This document shows, in pieces, positions 19,352 through 28,232 of a stretch of 64,000 bases of DNA (positions are counted from its first letter, which is position 1; each line of letters opens with the position of its first letter). The translations under genes and the position numbers were made by a program. The stretch spans positions 310,001-374,000 of the forward strand of contig CP095414.1 in the NCBI GenBank assembly GCA_029541985.1. The letters are read 5' to 3'. The stretch is from Bacteroidales bacterium F22 (GTDB taxonomy: Bacteria > Bacteroidota > Bacteroidia > Bacteroidales > Bacteroidaceae). The notes under the pieces were generated by a model, which was given only the letters and a program-made list of their open reading frames with translations, was not told the DNA's origin and searched no databases.

Positions 19352-20278
19352 TTATGGAATAATGAGATTAATAAATTCAGGCAGTATATCCACATCGAGC
19401 GGATAATGTCTGCCCAAGGCTCTGCCATCCAAGTCAATATTTGCGTTTCTAGCATTGATGACACGAATATTCTTCCCTCTATACACGTTGACCTCTTTAA
19501 GGTTGAGTAATTGATGATTGATGAGTAACCAAATCCCCTTGATGAAATTGCCCCAACCCAGAGGACGTCGGATCAACGAAACATCAAGGTAACCATTGTA
19601 CGGAATGGCACTAGGCGTCTGTCCCCAAGCCTGTGAATTGCCAATGCACACAGTCATATAATACCCTTTGATTTTCTCATCTCCGATTTGCAACTGCATA
19701 CGGTATCGTTTTTTTTCGAACAGCAACACCACTAAAGATTCAAAGAAAGCCGTCAGCCGCCATGCCCAGAACCGATTTGCCTGGTCGATGATTCGAAGCA
19801 TCTTCTCGCTCAAACCGATATTGACAGCATTCAAGAAATATCGAGAAATCTTTTTATTAACCTTCTTATTATGAAAAGTACAGCGTCCCACATCAATTCG
19901 ACGGATGCGACCAGCAATGATATAATCAATAGCCTTACGATAGTCAGAATTGATGTCCCAAAAAGAAGCAAAATCATTACTCATTCCTATAGGAATAATC
20001 CCTATATGAATAATGTTGAGTTGTTCAGCAGTCGCATGATTAATGATTCCATTAAGCATGTCATTTAAGGACCCATCCCCCCCAGCGATAACAATAGTGG
20101 TATATTTATTTTCGGTGAGGATACCCGCTAACCTTTCCACAGAGCCATAGCCCTCACTTTGGAAATAGTCATAGGCTACCTCTCTTTGGGCAAGATATTG
20201 TAAAATCTTTTCCCATTGCTTATTCGTGTTATTAGCACCAGCTCTAGAGTGATATATGATTCCCCATTTCTCATTCAT
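19352..20278 (-). CDS. Diacylglycerol/lipid kinase family protein
   Basis: A 308-aa cytoplasmic or peripheral membrane kinase with the ATP-binding motif GGDGSLND (GGDGS at 66-70) and the NDFASFW-type second motif found in DagK, YegS and sphingosine kinase relatives. It has no signal peptide. It is 3 bp after miaA2 and 42 bp before kdsA, so it belongs to their operon. The lipid substrate is unknown; recycling of diacylglycerol into phospholipid is the usual family role. Confidence 0.88.
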   Translation of the reverse strand: MNEKWGIIYHSRAGANNTNKQWEKILQYLAQREVAYDYFQSEGYGSVERLAGILTENKYTTIVIAGGDGSLNDMLNGIINHATAEQLNIIHIGIIPIGMSNDFASFWDINSDYRKAIDYIIAGRIRRIDVGRCTFHNKKVNKKISRYFLNAVNIGLSEKMLRIIDQANRFWAWRLTAFFESLVVLLFEKKRYRMQLQIGDEKIKGYYMTVCIGNSQAWGQTPSAIPYNGYLDVSLIRRPLGWGNFIKGIWLLINHQLLNLKEVNVYRGKNIRVINARNANIDLDGRALGRHYPLDVDILPEFINLIIP

Positions 20279-20281
20279 ATT

Positions 20282-21220
20282 TTAAATTTTTATATTGTCA
20301 TCCTCTCTTTTTAGTAAGTCAACTATCCTGTTGACTCGACTCTCGATAGTATCAGTGACAGGTAGCCAATGAATATGGAATCCCCGTCTCTCCATGCCCC
20401 TGAACCAAGTCATTTGGCGTTTAGAAAACTGATGAATTGCAATCTCTAGCTGTTTAATCATCTCCTTCTTAGACAACACATGTTGTAGATAAAGCGTCAC
20501 AAACTTATACTCCAATCCATAATACAATAGATTCTCTGGTGGAACTCCATTGTCCAGCAACGCTTCGACCTCATCAATCATTCCCTGACTGATTCGTTCA
20601 TGCAATCGTTGGGAGATGCGTTCACGCCGCAAGTCACGACTAATCTCCATGCCGATAAGCAAACTATTGAGGGGCTCTGAAGTAGTTTTTTCCAGTTCAT
20701 GTTCACGATTATATTCTGCTATCTCAATAGCTCTTATCGCCCGTTTCTTGGTGTCAAAATCAGTTGTATTGTGTACATCAATCAGTCCTCTCAATCGCAA
20801 TTCAAGTTCTGCCATAGAGCAAGATTCAAGCGTACTCCGCAAGGCTTTATTCTCAGGTACAGGAACCAACTGATAACCCTTCAATACAGATTCAATATAC
20901 AAGCCAGTTCCTCCACAAGCGATAGGATAGTTAATCTGTCTACTCTTCATCTCCTCGAAGCAAGCATTGAAGTCCCTTTGGTATTCAAATAAGTTATACT
21001 TCTCACCCGCTTCTCTGATATCGATAAGATGATAAGGGATATGATGGCCATCTAATGAATACTCGTCCAGATCTTTCCCCGTTCCGATATCCATATTTCT
21101 ATAAACCTGACGAGAATCAGCACTAATAATTTCACTTTTGATTCGGTCAGCAAGTGCAACAGCCAATCCTGTTTTTCCAGTAGCCGTAGCACCAATAATC
21201 GAAATTAAATCATATCCCAT
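20282..21220 (-). CDS. miaA: tRNA dimethylallyltransferase (second MiaA paralog)
   Basis: A second MiaA of 312 aa, with the P-loop GATATGKT (10-17), SADSRQVYRNMDIGTGKDL, ACGGTGLYIES and the C-terminal IHQFSKRQMTWFRGMERR. It differs from the copy at 4912-5835: it carries GTGKDLDEY after the DSRQ motif and a shorter central insertion. The ATG at 21220 is preferred to an in-frame TTG at 21226; it leaves a 21-bp gap from the M24 peptidase gene. Two MiaA types are usual in Bacteroides (from memory). Whether this one uses the same tRNAs is unknown. Confidence 0.88.
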   Translation of the reverse strand: MGYDLISIIGATATGKTGLAVALADRIKSEIISADSRQVYRNMDIGTGKDLDEYSLDGHHIPYHLIDIREAGEKYNLFEYQRDFNACFEEMKSRQINYPIACGGTGLYIESVLKGYQLVPVPENKALRSTLESCSMAELELRLRGLIDVHNTTDFDTKKRAIRAIEIAEYNREHELEKTTSEPLNSLLIGMEISRDLRRERISQRLHERISQGMIDEVEALLDNGVPPENLLYYGLEYKFVTLYLQHVLSKKEMIKQLEIAIHQFSKRQMTWFRGMERRGFHIHWLPVTDTIESRVNRIVDLLKREDDNIKI

Positions 21221-21241
21221 TGTCAATATCTTCTCGAAAGT

Positions 21242-22405
21242 TTATAATTTGATGATACCTTCAGGTGAACGAGTCGTACACTCCAATCCCTCTTCAGTCA
21301 CAATCCATGTATTCTCTACTCCGACAGGACCGACGCCCGGAAGCACGATTTTAGGTTCCAAAGCCAGTACCATGTTAGGTGCAAGCTCCATATTCGAATT
21401 TTTCGCGATGACAGGCAATTCATTGATTTCAAGTCCCAAGCCATGTCCTATAAACTTAGCCTGTTGACGAGTTCCCATGAAACAATCAGCAAATCCCGCA
21501 TCAGAAACCATCTTGAGTGCTTTATCGTACATCTCTGAGCATACAGTACCCGGTTTAGCAGTCTCAGACAACTCATGAGAAATGTCAAGACAAACCTGAT
21601 GCGCATCATAAGCCTTTTGTGGAAGGTCACCAATAGAATATACGCGCGACATGTCAGACATATATCCATTAAAATTACCTCCCATATCTACCATCACACT
21701 CGTTCCAGGAGTCAATCGTTTGCCACTTAATCCTACAGGGATAGAAGCATTTAGACCAGCACCTCCCAAAGCAAAATCATAAGGAGACGGTTCAGTTGCA
21801 TTATCCCCAGCGAGGATGCTACCCATAAAGATTTCCATAGAACGTCCAAATATTCTGAAGATTCCTAAATTCCCCTCTTGGCGCATGATTCTTTCTATTT
21901 CGATAGAAAATTCAAGGTCCGTCATCTCCTCTTTGTAGCAATCAGGGATTCGGCTATAAGCCTTGACATGTGACTGTCCAGCACGTCTAAAGAGATTCAA
22001 TTCCAAATCAGTCTTAATCGTACGCACCTGACGCATGTATGGAGTGCCATTTACGACATCTGCATCCGCCCACAACGCAGCCAATCGTTGATATTCAGTA
22101 AAAGGAATCTCATCCCCTTCAAGCATTAGACGAGTAGGGGCAGGGATGCCACGACTCTCGAGCAACTCAACGATTTGTTCGGGTTTGCGTATATGTTCCA
22201 CTTGTTCGCCACGAATCGTATTAGGTCGTTTGATAAATAAGATGGCTGGACTATTAATCGGGATATAGATATATCCACTGATTATTTGTCCGCAAGTATA
22301 TAATAAATTAGTATTGCAGGTAATAAGCGCAGCATCAATGTTGTTATCTGCCATTGCCTTGCGTATAAGATCTCTTCTGAACTTAAGTTCTGAATGTAGT
22401 GCCAT
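21242..22405 (-). CDS. M24 family metallopeptidase, Xaa-Pro aminopeptidase-like
   Basis: A 387-aa protein with an N-terminal creatinase-type domain (residues 1 to about 135) and a C-terminal pita-bread domain with the complete metal set: Asp240 and Asp251 (MVDMGGNFNGYMSDMSR), His321 (GHGLGLE), Glu350 (LALEPK) and Glu364 (GVENTW). This fits cleavage of X-Pro peptides or a related imide bond. No signal peptide, so cytoplasmic. It is the first gene of the M24, miaA2, lipid kinase, kdsA, M16 run and has its own -7 element. Confidence 0.9.
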   Translation of the reverse strand: MALHSELKFRRDLIRKAMADNNIDAALITCNTNLLYTCGQIISGYIYIPINSPAILFIKRPNTIRGEQVEHIRKPEQIVELLESRGIPAPTRLMLEGDEIPFTEYQRLAALWADADVVNGTPYMRQVRTIKTDLELNLFRRAGQSHVKAYSRIPDCYKEEMTDLEFSIEIERIMRQEGNLGIFRIFGRSMEIFMGSILAGDNATEPSPYDFALGGAGLNASIPVGLSGKRLTPGTSVMVDMGGNFNGYMSDMSRVYSIGDLPQKAYDAHQVCLDISHELSETAKPGTVCSEMYDKALKMVSDAGFADCFMGTRQQAKFIGHGLGLEINELPVIAKNSNMELAPNMVLALEPKIVLPGVGPVGVENTWIVTEEGLECTTRSPEGIIKL

Positions 22406-22459
22406 AAGCTTATTTTAATAGTTTGTTAAAAAATCTATTGATTTAATTATAATATCACA

Positions 22460-22467
22460 CAAAGATA
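22460..22467 (-). promoter_or_regulatory. -7 promoter element for the M24-miaA2-lipid kinase-kdsA run
   Basis: TATCTTTG on the minus strand, 55 nt upstream of the ATG at 22405. It fits TAnnTTTG and lies just downstream of the gdhA terminator, as expected for a new transcription unit. Confidence 0.55.
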
Positions 22468-22500
22468 TAAAAAACACACTTAGCATCTATGTAAATACCA

Positions 22501-22532
22501 AAAAAACGCTGCAAAGAAATTTCTTTGCAGCG
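22501..22532 (-). terminator. Intrinsic terminator of gdhA
   Basis: A perfect 13+13 palindrome (22507-22532, arm CGCTGCAAAGAAA) followed on the minus strand by TTTTTT. It is 40 bp after the gdhA stop. Confidence 0.88.
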
Positions 22533-22572
22533 TCTTTTTATATGAATTGATTTATAAAATCGTCTCTTTAAT

Positions 22573-23910
22573 CTAATAGATTCCTTGAGCGAGCATAGCA
22601 TGAGCCACTTTCATGAAACCAGCTATATTAGCCCCTTTGACATAATTGATATATCCATCAGGAAGCGTACCATATTTGATACATTGAGAGTGAATCCCCT
22701 CCATGATATGATGTAATCGGTCATCAACTTCTTTGGCTCCCCATGAGATATGCATTGCATTTTGAGACATTTCAAGTCCAGAAGTAGCTACTCCTCCAGC
22801 ATTGACAGCTTTACCTGGAGCATATAATATTTCTTTTTCGATAAATAAGTCAATCGCTTCAGGAGTACATCCCATATTAGAGATTTCGCCTACACAAAGA
22901 ATATTGTTATCAATAAGATGTTGTGCATCTTCGCCGTTAAGTTCATTCTGAGTAGCACAAGGAAGTGCAATATCAACATTCACCTCCCAAGGACGTCTGT
23001 CAGCGATAAACTTAGCACTAGGGAACTCATCTACATAAGGAGCGACGATGTCTTCACCCGTAGCACGCAATTCGAGCATAAAATCAATCTTCTCTCCACT
23101 GATGCCTTCAGGGTCATAGATATAACCATCAGGTCCAGATATAGTCACGACCTTAGCTCCTAGTTCAGTAGCTTTGGTAGCAGCACCCCATGCCACATTA
23201 CCAAATCCTGAGATAGCAACAGTCTTGCCTTTGATATCAATATTTGCATGGTCAAGCATGTGATGAACAAAATAAAGTCCGCCGAAGCCAGTAGCCTCAG
23301 GTCTAATCAACGAACCGCCAAATTCAAGTCCTTTACCAGTGAAAGTACCCGTACATTGACGAGTCAATTTCTTATACATACCGTACAAGTAGCCCACTTC
23401 ACGACCACCCACACCGATGTCTCCAGCAGGCACATCCATATCAGGACCCAACTGACGCCACAATTCCAACATAAATGCTTGACAAAAACGCATCACTTCC
23501 GCATCGCTTTTACCACGAGGAGAGAAATCCGAACCTCCCTTAGCACCACCCATAGGAAGGGTAGTCAGCGCATTTTTAAATGTCTGTTCGAATCCTAAGA
23601 ATTTCAAGATAGAAGGAGTGACAGACGCATGGAATCGAACGCCCCCTTTGTAAGGGCCGATAGCATTATTAAATTGGATACGATACCCTAGGTTGGTTTG
23701 AACATCTCCCTTGTCGTCTACCCAAGTCACTCTGAACGTGAAGATACGATCAGGTTCAACTAATCTTTCGATGATTTTAGCTTTCTCGAATTCAGGATGT
23801 TGATTGTACACATCTTCGATAGAAATCAACACTTCTTTTACAGCTTGAAGATACTCAGATTCTCCAGGATGTTTTGCCTCTAAAGAGGCTAATAAATTTT
23901 CAATATTCAT
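22573..23910 (-). CDS. gdhA: Glutamate dehydrogenase, hexameric, probably NADP-dependent
   Basis: Interconverts 2-oxoglutarate plus ammonia and glutamate; in gut Bacteroidetes this is a main route of ammonia assimilation. The 445-aa length is that of the small hexameric class. Substrate and catalytic lysines lie in GPYKGGVRFH (Lys88) and GGAKGGSDF (Lys124), with DVPAGDIGVGGREVGYL following. The dinucleotide-binding region is ISGFGNVAWGAATK. NADP preference is inferred from class and length only. It has its own promoter element and terminator, so it is likely monocistronic. Confidence 0.95.
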   Translation of the reverse strand: MNIENLLASLEAKHPGESEYLQAVKEVLISIEDVYNQHPEFEKAKIIERLVEPDRIFTFRVTWVDDKGDVQTNLGYRIQFNNAIGPYKGGVRFHASVTPSILKFLGFEQTFKNALTTLPMGGAKGGSDFSPRGKSDAEVMRFCQAFMLELWRQLGPDMDVPAGDIGVGGREVGYLYGMYKKLTRQCTGTFTGKGLEFGGSLIRPEATGFGGLYFVHHMLDHANIDIKGKTVAISGFGNVAWGAATKATELGAKVVTISGPDGYIYDPEGISGEKIDFMLELRATGEDIVAPYVDEFPSAKFIADRRPWEVNVDIALPCATQNELNGEDAQHLIDNNILCVGEISNMGCTPEAIDLFIEKEILYAPGKAVNAGGVATSGLEMSQNAMHISWGAKEVDDRLHHIMEGIHSQCIKYGTLPDGYINYVKGANIAGFMKVAHAMLAQGIY

Positions 23911-23960
23911 AATTAATATGCTAAATTAGGTTATTGATATTTTGTCAGTTATTGTATTAA

Positions 23961-23968
23961 CAAAGGTA
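23961..23968 (-). promoter_or_regulatory. -7 promoter element for gdhA
   Basis: TACCTTTG on the minus strand, 51 nt upstream of the gdhA ATG. An ATTG 18 bp further upstream (23987-23990) may serve as a weak -33. Confidence 0.55.
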
Positions 23969-24091
23969 TAAATCTTAATTGAATAACAATGAAAAACAGG
24001 TATATTTTTCACAACAACTATCATTTTGTTACATTTTGATGCTCTACAGCATATTTATCCCCCGCTATTGAGGGCAAAAAGGACACGTAAA

Positions 24092-25141
24092 TTAGTCGTT
24101 CTTTATTTGCGAAACCTTAGACTTAATATCAGGAGATATGAACTGTTTCAATGCCCCTCCCTTATCAGCATATATCAGACAAGCTTTGATATCCGAGTGC
24201 TGTTGTAGATATTGTTTACTCTCATCCAATCCCATCACCATAAATGCGGTTGCAGTAGCATCAGCAGTTAAGCAATCTTCAGCAATCACGGTCGCACTCA
24301 ATAAGCTATGTTGGACAGGATATCCAGTTCTTGGATCTATAGTATGTGCATATTTCTTTCCCCCCTTATAATAGAAATTGCGGTAATTACCAGATGTCGC
24401 CACACCTACATCTGTGAGAGCAATAATCATAGACAAGTCCTCATTATTGACGCTAAGACTATCATCGACTGGCCTATTGATGCCTATTCGCCAATTTTTA
24501 GTAGAAGGGCCATGACCTTTGAGAGTCAATTCACCGCCGATATCCACCATAAAATCTTTCACGCCATGGTTCAACAAGACATCTCCGATGACATCACATG
24601 CATACCCCTTAGCGACGGCAGAACAATCCAGCATGATATTTGGATTATCCTTAATCAATACAGAATCACCAATGACATGAATCTTATCAGACCCGATATA
24701 CTGTTTGAGGCTATCAATCTTCTGCTGAGACAAGTCATATTGTTTTTTGAAACCAAATCCCCAAGCGTTGACAAGTGGTGCGACAGTAATATCAAAAGCA
24801 CCATCTGTTTGCTGCGCTATTTGGATAGAACGGCGAAATACCTTAGAACATAAACTATCAAGAACATTCGATTGATTCGTATTAATCTTCGATAAGATTG
24901 ATTTTTTATTGAATGTAGACAATGAATAATCAAAACGTTTGAGTTCCGCAGTAATTTCCTCTGTCAAAGGTCTATCATACTTATAAGTTACCTTATATAT
25001 AGTACCAAATACGATTCCTTTAGCCGTTTGATACGTTTGTTGTTCCTCTTGATTCTTTTGATTATTCCTAATGATAACAGCAGATGCTACTAATAAGATT
25101 AATAACCAAAAGATAGATCTCTTAGTTTTGGAAATTGTCAT
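24092..25141 (-). CDS. apbE: FAD:protein FMN transferase (ApbE family)
   Basis: Attaches FMN to a threonine of target flavoproteins such as the NQR and RNF subunits. The 349-aa protein has an N-terminal membrane anchor or signal (about residues 10-25, WLLILLVASAVII) without a lipobox, placing it on the outer face of the inner membrane. ApbE motifs are seen: FGTIYKVTYKY, DGAFDITVAPLVNAWGFG, DCSAVAKGYACDVIG, DIGGELTLKG and HTIDPRTGYPV. It follows a DUF6048-like gene by 21 bp. No NQR or RNF gene is in the window. Confidence 0.93.
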   Translation of the reverse strand: MTISKTKRSIFWLLILLVASAVIIRNNQKNQEEQQTYQTAKGIVFGTIYKVTYKYDRPLTEEITAELKRFDYSLSTFNKKSILSKINTNQSNVLDSLCSKVFRRSIQIAQQTDGAFDITVAPLVNAWGFGFKKQYDLSQQKIDSLKQYIGSDKIHVIGDSVLIKDNPNIMLDCSAVAKGYACDVIGDVLLNHGVKDFMVDIGGELTLKGHGPSTKNWRIGINRPVDDSLSVNNEDLSMIIALTDVGVATSGNYRNFYYKGGKKYAHTIDPRTGYPVQHSLLSATVIAEDCLTADATATAFMVMGLDESKQYLQQHSDIKACLIYADKGGALKQFISPDIKSKVSQIKND

Positions 25142-25162
25142 ATTATAAAATAGTTTGTAAAT

Positions 25163-26011
25163 TTATAAAGGTAATTTGTATATCAGACGATACGTAAACA
25201 TGAAACTAGGCCCATCATTCTCACCATATCCAGGGATATAGTAAGGCTTGGTATGATCATTTTCTTTAATTCCTATAGACACCAGATACCTAAAATCCCA
25301 TCCCACGAGGATAGGTCCCCATAATTTAGTCTGAATACCAATCAATGCTTCTAACCAATGAGCCGAAGAAGACTCATTTTGATAATTGACACGATTCGTT
25401 CCTCCCCATATGCCATCCTCAATATCAGGAGCACTGACGTCATACTCGAAGGCAGAAAAACCATATCTGAACCCTAGAAAAAGATGATTGTCGTTTTGGT
25501 TCTTCCATCTAATATTGTAATCCATACCTATACGCATGTAAGGAGCAGCTGTCTTATATTGGATATCATCTGTCGTGTCATCACATTTGGCATATCCCAA
25601 CGCAACGACAGGGAAGAACTGATTATTCAGGTTCACTTTGAGTTGTGCTTCAGTACGTAACCAAGAATAGCCATAATAATAATTGGCAGGTCCTACGATA
25701 TCAAATGACACCTGCATGCCTTTGTAAGCCCTGATTCGCTGTGAGAAAGTCATTTCCTCTAGTCTTTTGAGACGACGTTTCTCCTGTCTATCTATTTCTT
25801 TCTGTGTGAGTTTCTTTTTCGGTTCCACTTCACGTACCGTTTCAGTCTTAGGTAAAGATAAAGGAATCGAATCCTTCTTCAAGGTATCATTGGAGAGACT
25901 ATCTACAGCACTATGTAATTGTCTGCTAGATACCGCATAGGTGTCTACAGAGCCGAAGCAAGCAAATGCAGCGAATAGGATACTAGTAAAACAGATTGAT
26001 GTGATGCGCAT
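25163..26011 (-). CDS. Exported protein of the DUF6048 type
   Basis: A 282-aa protein with an N-terminal signal peptide (MRITSICFTSILFAAFACFG), a lysine-rich segment (about residues 66-95) and then alternating short strands with aromatic residues such as YYYGYSWLRTEAQLKV and LFLGFRYGFSAFEY. The C-terminus FMFTYRLIYKLPL looks like the closing strand of an outer-membrane beta-barrel. Its start overlaps the end of the upstream lipoprotein gene by 29 bp, so the two are translationally linked. The DUF6048 label is from memory of this pair in Bacteroides. Function unknown. Confidence 0.72.
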   Translation of the reverse strand: MRITSICFTSILFAAFACFGSVDTYAVSSRQLHSAVDSLSNDTLKKDSIPLSLPKTETVREVEPKKKLTQKEIDRQEKRRLKRLEEMTFSQRIRAYKGMQVSFDIVGPANYYYGYSWLRTEAQLKVNLNNQFFPVVALGYAKCDDTTDDIQYKTAAPYMRIGMDYNIRWKNQNDNHLFLGFRYGFSAFEYDVSAPDIEDGIWGGTNRVNYQNESSSAHWLEALIGIQTKLWGPILVGWDFRYLVSIGIKENDHTKPYYIPGYGENDGPSFMFTYRLIYKLPL

Positions 26012-26489
26012 CTACTTCAGTTATTAAAGGGTTTACAATTTCAAGGTCTTTGATGGCATGAGTGGTAAATCTGACCTTTTGATCATCGAGCTGATAATAT
26101 ATAGCTGTGCCACACTCTGCACCGAGATATTGAGGACTTCTTGTATAACTCAAAGTAATCGTATCTTTGAGTTGTATCGAAGTGACTTCATCTGTAGCAT
26201 ATGTCAAGATAAACACGGTAGAATCTCTCGATTCATCCAATGGAAGGTTCATCTCTTCGACAGAACTCTCTTGGTTGATGAGCACCGAGTCAGTGTCATA
26301 AGCCGTAACAGTCAATTCGGTGAGTGCCAACTGCGTCTCTGTATCTCCTTGTTCGAAGAAATAGAAATTAGCCATGCCTCTATCATTTCTTATACAATAG
26401 CTGTCTGTACAACTCGTGATAAACAAGCCTGCAAATAAGCCACTGATAAGAAGCCAATAGTTGAAGTATTTAGTCTTAATGTGATACAT
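25983..26489 (-). CDS. Small lipoprotein of the DUF6452 type
   Basis: A 168-aa lipoprotein: a hydrophobic N-terminus ends in the lipobox ITSC (Cys27), followed by a short cysteine-containing mature start (TDSYCIRND). The rest is beta-rich with no known catalytic motif. It overlaps the following beta-barrel-like gene by 29 bp, and together they look like a surface lipoprotein and barrel pair. The DUF6452 assignment is from memory. Function unknown. Confidence 0.7.
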   Translation of the reverse strand: MYHIKTKYFNYWLLISGLFAGLFITSCTDSYCIRNDRGMANFYFFEQGDTETQLALTELTVTAYDTDSVLINQESSVEEMNLPLDESRDSTVFILTYATDEVTSIQLKDTITLSYTRSPQYLGAECGTAIYYQLDDQKVRFTTHAIKDLEIVNPLITEVDAHHINLFY

Positions 26490-26512
26490 AATAAATCGTT
26501 AATTTTGACGGA

Positions 26513-27493
26513 TTAATCTATCTCTGTCTCAATATTATAGTGGTTTCTATCAGGGGATTTTCTAGAAATCATTTCGCCTAAGAAGCCAGCTAAAAAGAGC
26601 TGAGTCCCGAGAATCATCGTAGTCAATGAAAGATAAAAATAAGGAGAGTCAGTCACTAACCCATATTTCGCTCCTATGTGCATCAGATACAATTTCTTAG
26701 CACCTACAATGACGACAGCAAAAAATCCAAGTATAAACATCAGCGAACCAAGTAATCCAAAGATATGCATCGGTTTACGTCCAAATTTGGTCATGAACCA
26801 GATACTCAATAGATCAAGATATCCATGGAAGAAACGGTCAAAACCAAATTTCGAAGACCCATATTTTCTCGCTTGATGATGAACTGCAAGTTCTCCAATC
26901 CTATCAAACCCAGCCGCTTTGGCCAAATAAGGAATATATCGATGCATATCCCCATATATCTCTATATTCTGTGTGACATCGTAGCGATAAGCCTTGAGAC
27001 CACAGTTGAAATCATGAAGATTTTTTACTCCACTGACTTTGCGAGCAGTCCAATTGAACAACTTTGTCGGAATCGTTTTGGACAACGGGTCATATCGTTT
27101 TTTCTTCCATCCAGAGACCAAGTCATAGCCCTCATTGACAATCATATTATAAAGTCGAGGGATTTCATCAGGAGAATCTTGCAAATCAGCATCCATCGTG
27201 ATGATTACTTCACCATGAACCCGCTGAAAACCCGTATTTAGGGCAGGGGATTTACCATAATTTCTACGGAATTTAACTCCTCGGATATGTTCACTATCTT
27301 CAGAAGCTAATTCTTGAACTACCTTCCATGATTGGTCAGTACTTCCATCATCAATGAAGAGCACCTCATACGAAAAATGGTTCTCCTTCATTACTTTCTT
27401 TATCCAATTAGTCAATTCAGGTAAAGACTCTTCCTCATTGTAAAGTGGGATAACTACCGATATATTTACAGATTTTTTTTCCATTTTATTCAT
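26513..27493 (-). CDS. Inner-membrane glycosyltransferase, GT2 (dolichol-P-mannose synthase/GtrB-like)
   Basis: A 326-aa enzyme that probably moves a sugar from a nucleotide donor to undecaprenyl phosphate. The GT-A domain shows VVIPLYNEEESLPEL, FIDDGSTDQSW and TMDADLQDSPDEI (metal-binding DAD and QD). The acceptor region DFNCGLKAYR follows, and two C-terminal membrane segments (about 235-260 and 280-305) are as in GtrB and ArnC. The start may be the first ATG (8-bp overlap with DUF4199) or Met4 at 27484, one base after the DUF4199 stop. The sugar is unknown. Confidence 0.87.
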   Translation of the reverse strand: MNKMEKKSVNISVVIPLYNEEESLPELTNWIKKVMKENHFSYEVLFIDDGSTDQSWKVVQELASEDSEHIRGVKFRRNYGKSPALNTGFQRVHGEVIITMDADLQDSPDEIPRLYNMIVNEGYDLVSGWKKKRYDPLSKTIPTKLFNWTARKVSGVKNLHDFNCGLKAYRYDVTQNIEIYGDMHRYIPYLAKAAGFDRIGELAVHHQARKYGSSKFGFDRFFHGYLDLLSIWFMTKFGRKPMHIFGLLGSLMFILGFFAVVIVGAKKLYLMHIGAKYGLVTDSPYFYLSLTTMILGTQLFLAGFLGEMISRKSPDRNHYNIETEID

Positions 27494-28064
27494 CTACTGT
27501 TTTTGTTGGGAGCACAGCTGATTTTTTAGGTACTATAAAAGCGATAAATAGTGCTAGAATATTCCCCCAGAAAATGTTTTGAGTAAATAATTGATAGACT
27601 ATCTCTATCGGTTTGATATTCCTAAACGAATTAATCATCTTCTGAACTTGAGTAAATTGGTCTTGCAATTGAGCCCCACTATCCTCAAGTGCCATGGATT
27701 TCGTCTGGAGTTTAGCTGCAGTCAATACCTTATCATAGCTCTCTATAATATATCCATGGTCGATAAATTGGAGATAGGTGTAGTGAGCAACGCCCGTAAG
27801 GAGAGCAGCAAATAAGAAGACGAATAGATTAAAAGCCCATGCTTGAAACCAATTAATGGATCCGTTTAATTTGGTATCTCGAAAATTCTTTGTCATCTTG
27901 TAGCAGATAAAAGGAACTGCTATTGTGAGTGCAAAAAAGAGAAGAAATAGTAAACTGTAACTGAACCCGAGTGGGAAAAGGATAAATTTGGCTATCCAAA
28001 AGAGACCCATATAAGTACCATAGGTCATCGCATTTTTTTGTATGCTGATACGGTTTGTAGTCAT
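27486..28064 (-). CDS. DUF4199 integral membrane protein
   Basis: A 192-aa protein with four predicted membrane segments (about residues 15-35, 37-55, 72-95 and 160-180) and a helical loop (AAKLQTKSMALEDSGAQLQDQF) between the third and fourth. The layout is that of the DUF4199 family of Bacteroidetes, commonly found next to a GtrB-like glycosyltransferase as here. It is immediately followed by that gene with an overlap or near-overlap, which supports joint action. No biochemical function is known to me. Confidence 0.8.
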   Translation of the reverse strand: MTTNRISIQKNAMTYGTYMGLFWIAKFILFPLGFSYSLLFLLFFALTIAVPFICYKMTKNFRDTKLNGSINWFQAWAFNLFVFLFAALLTGVAHYTYLQFIDHGYIIESYDKVLTAAKLQTKSMALEDSGAQLQDQFTQVQKMINSFRNIKPIEIVYQLFTQNIFWGNILALFIAFIVPKKSAVLPTKTVDE

Positions 28065-28104
28065 TATTTTCGTTTTGTCTTACAAAATGATTTAATTCTG
28101 AATA

Positions 28105-28112
28105 CAAATGTA
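28105..28112 (-). promoter_or_regulatory. -7 promoter element for DUF4199-GT2
   Basis: TACATTTG on the minus strand, 41 nt upstream of the ATG at 28064, in the divergent gap with the helicase gene. Confidence 0.5.
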
Positions 28113-28144
28113 GCTAAAAGTTTTTATCCGCCCTAATATTTTAT

Positions 28145-28152
28145 TACCTTTG
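28145..28152 (+). promoter_or_regulatory. -7 promoter element for the DEAD-box helicase
   Basis: TACCTTTG, about 80 nt upstream of the ATG at 28233. The long leader would suit the cold-shock-type control common for such helicases, but no specific element was recognised. Confidence 0.5.
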
Positions 28153-28232
28153 TAACAATTATGTAAATATCCTAATGCCTTATGAATAGGGTGCTTAGGT
28201 CTGTCGCTAACAATTTGATGACAATAAGATAA

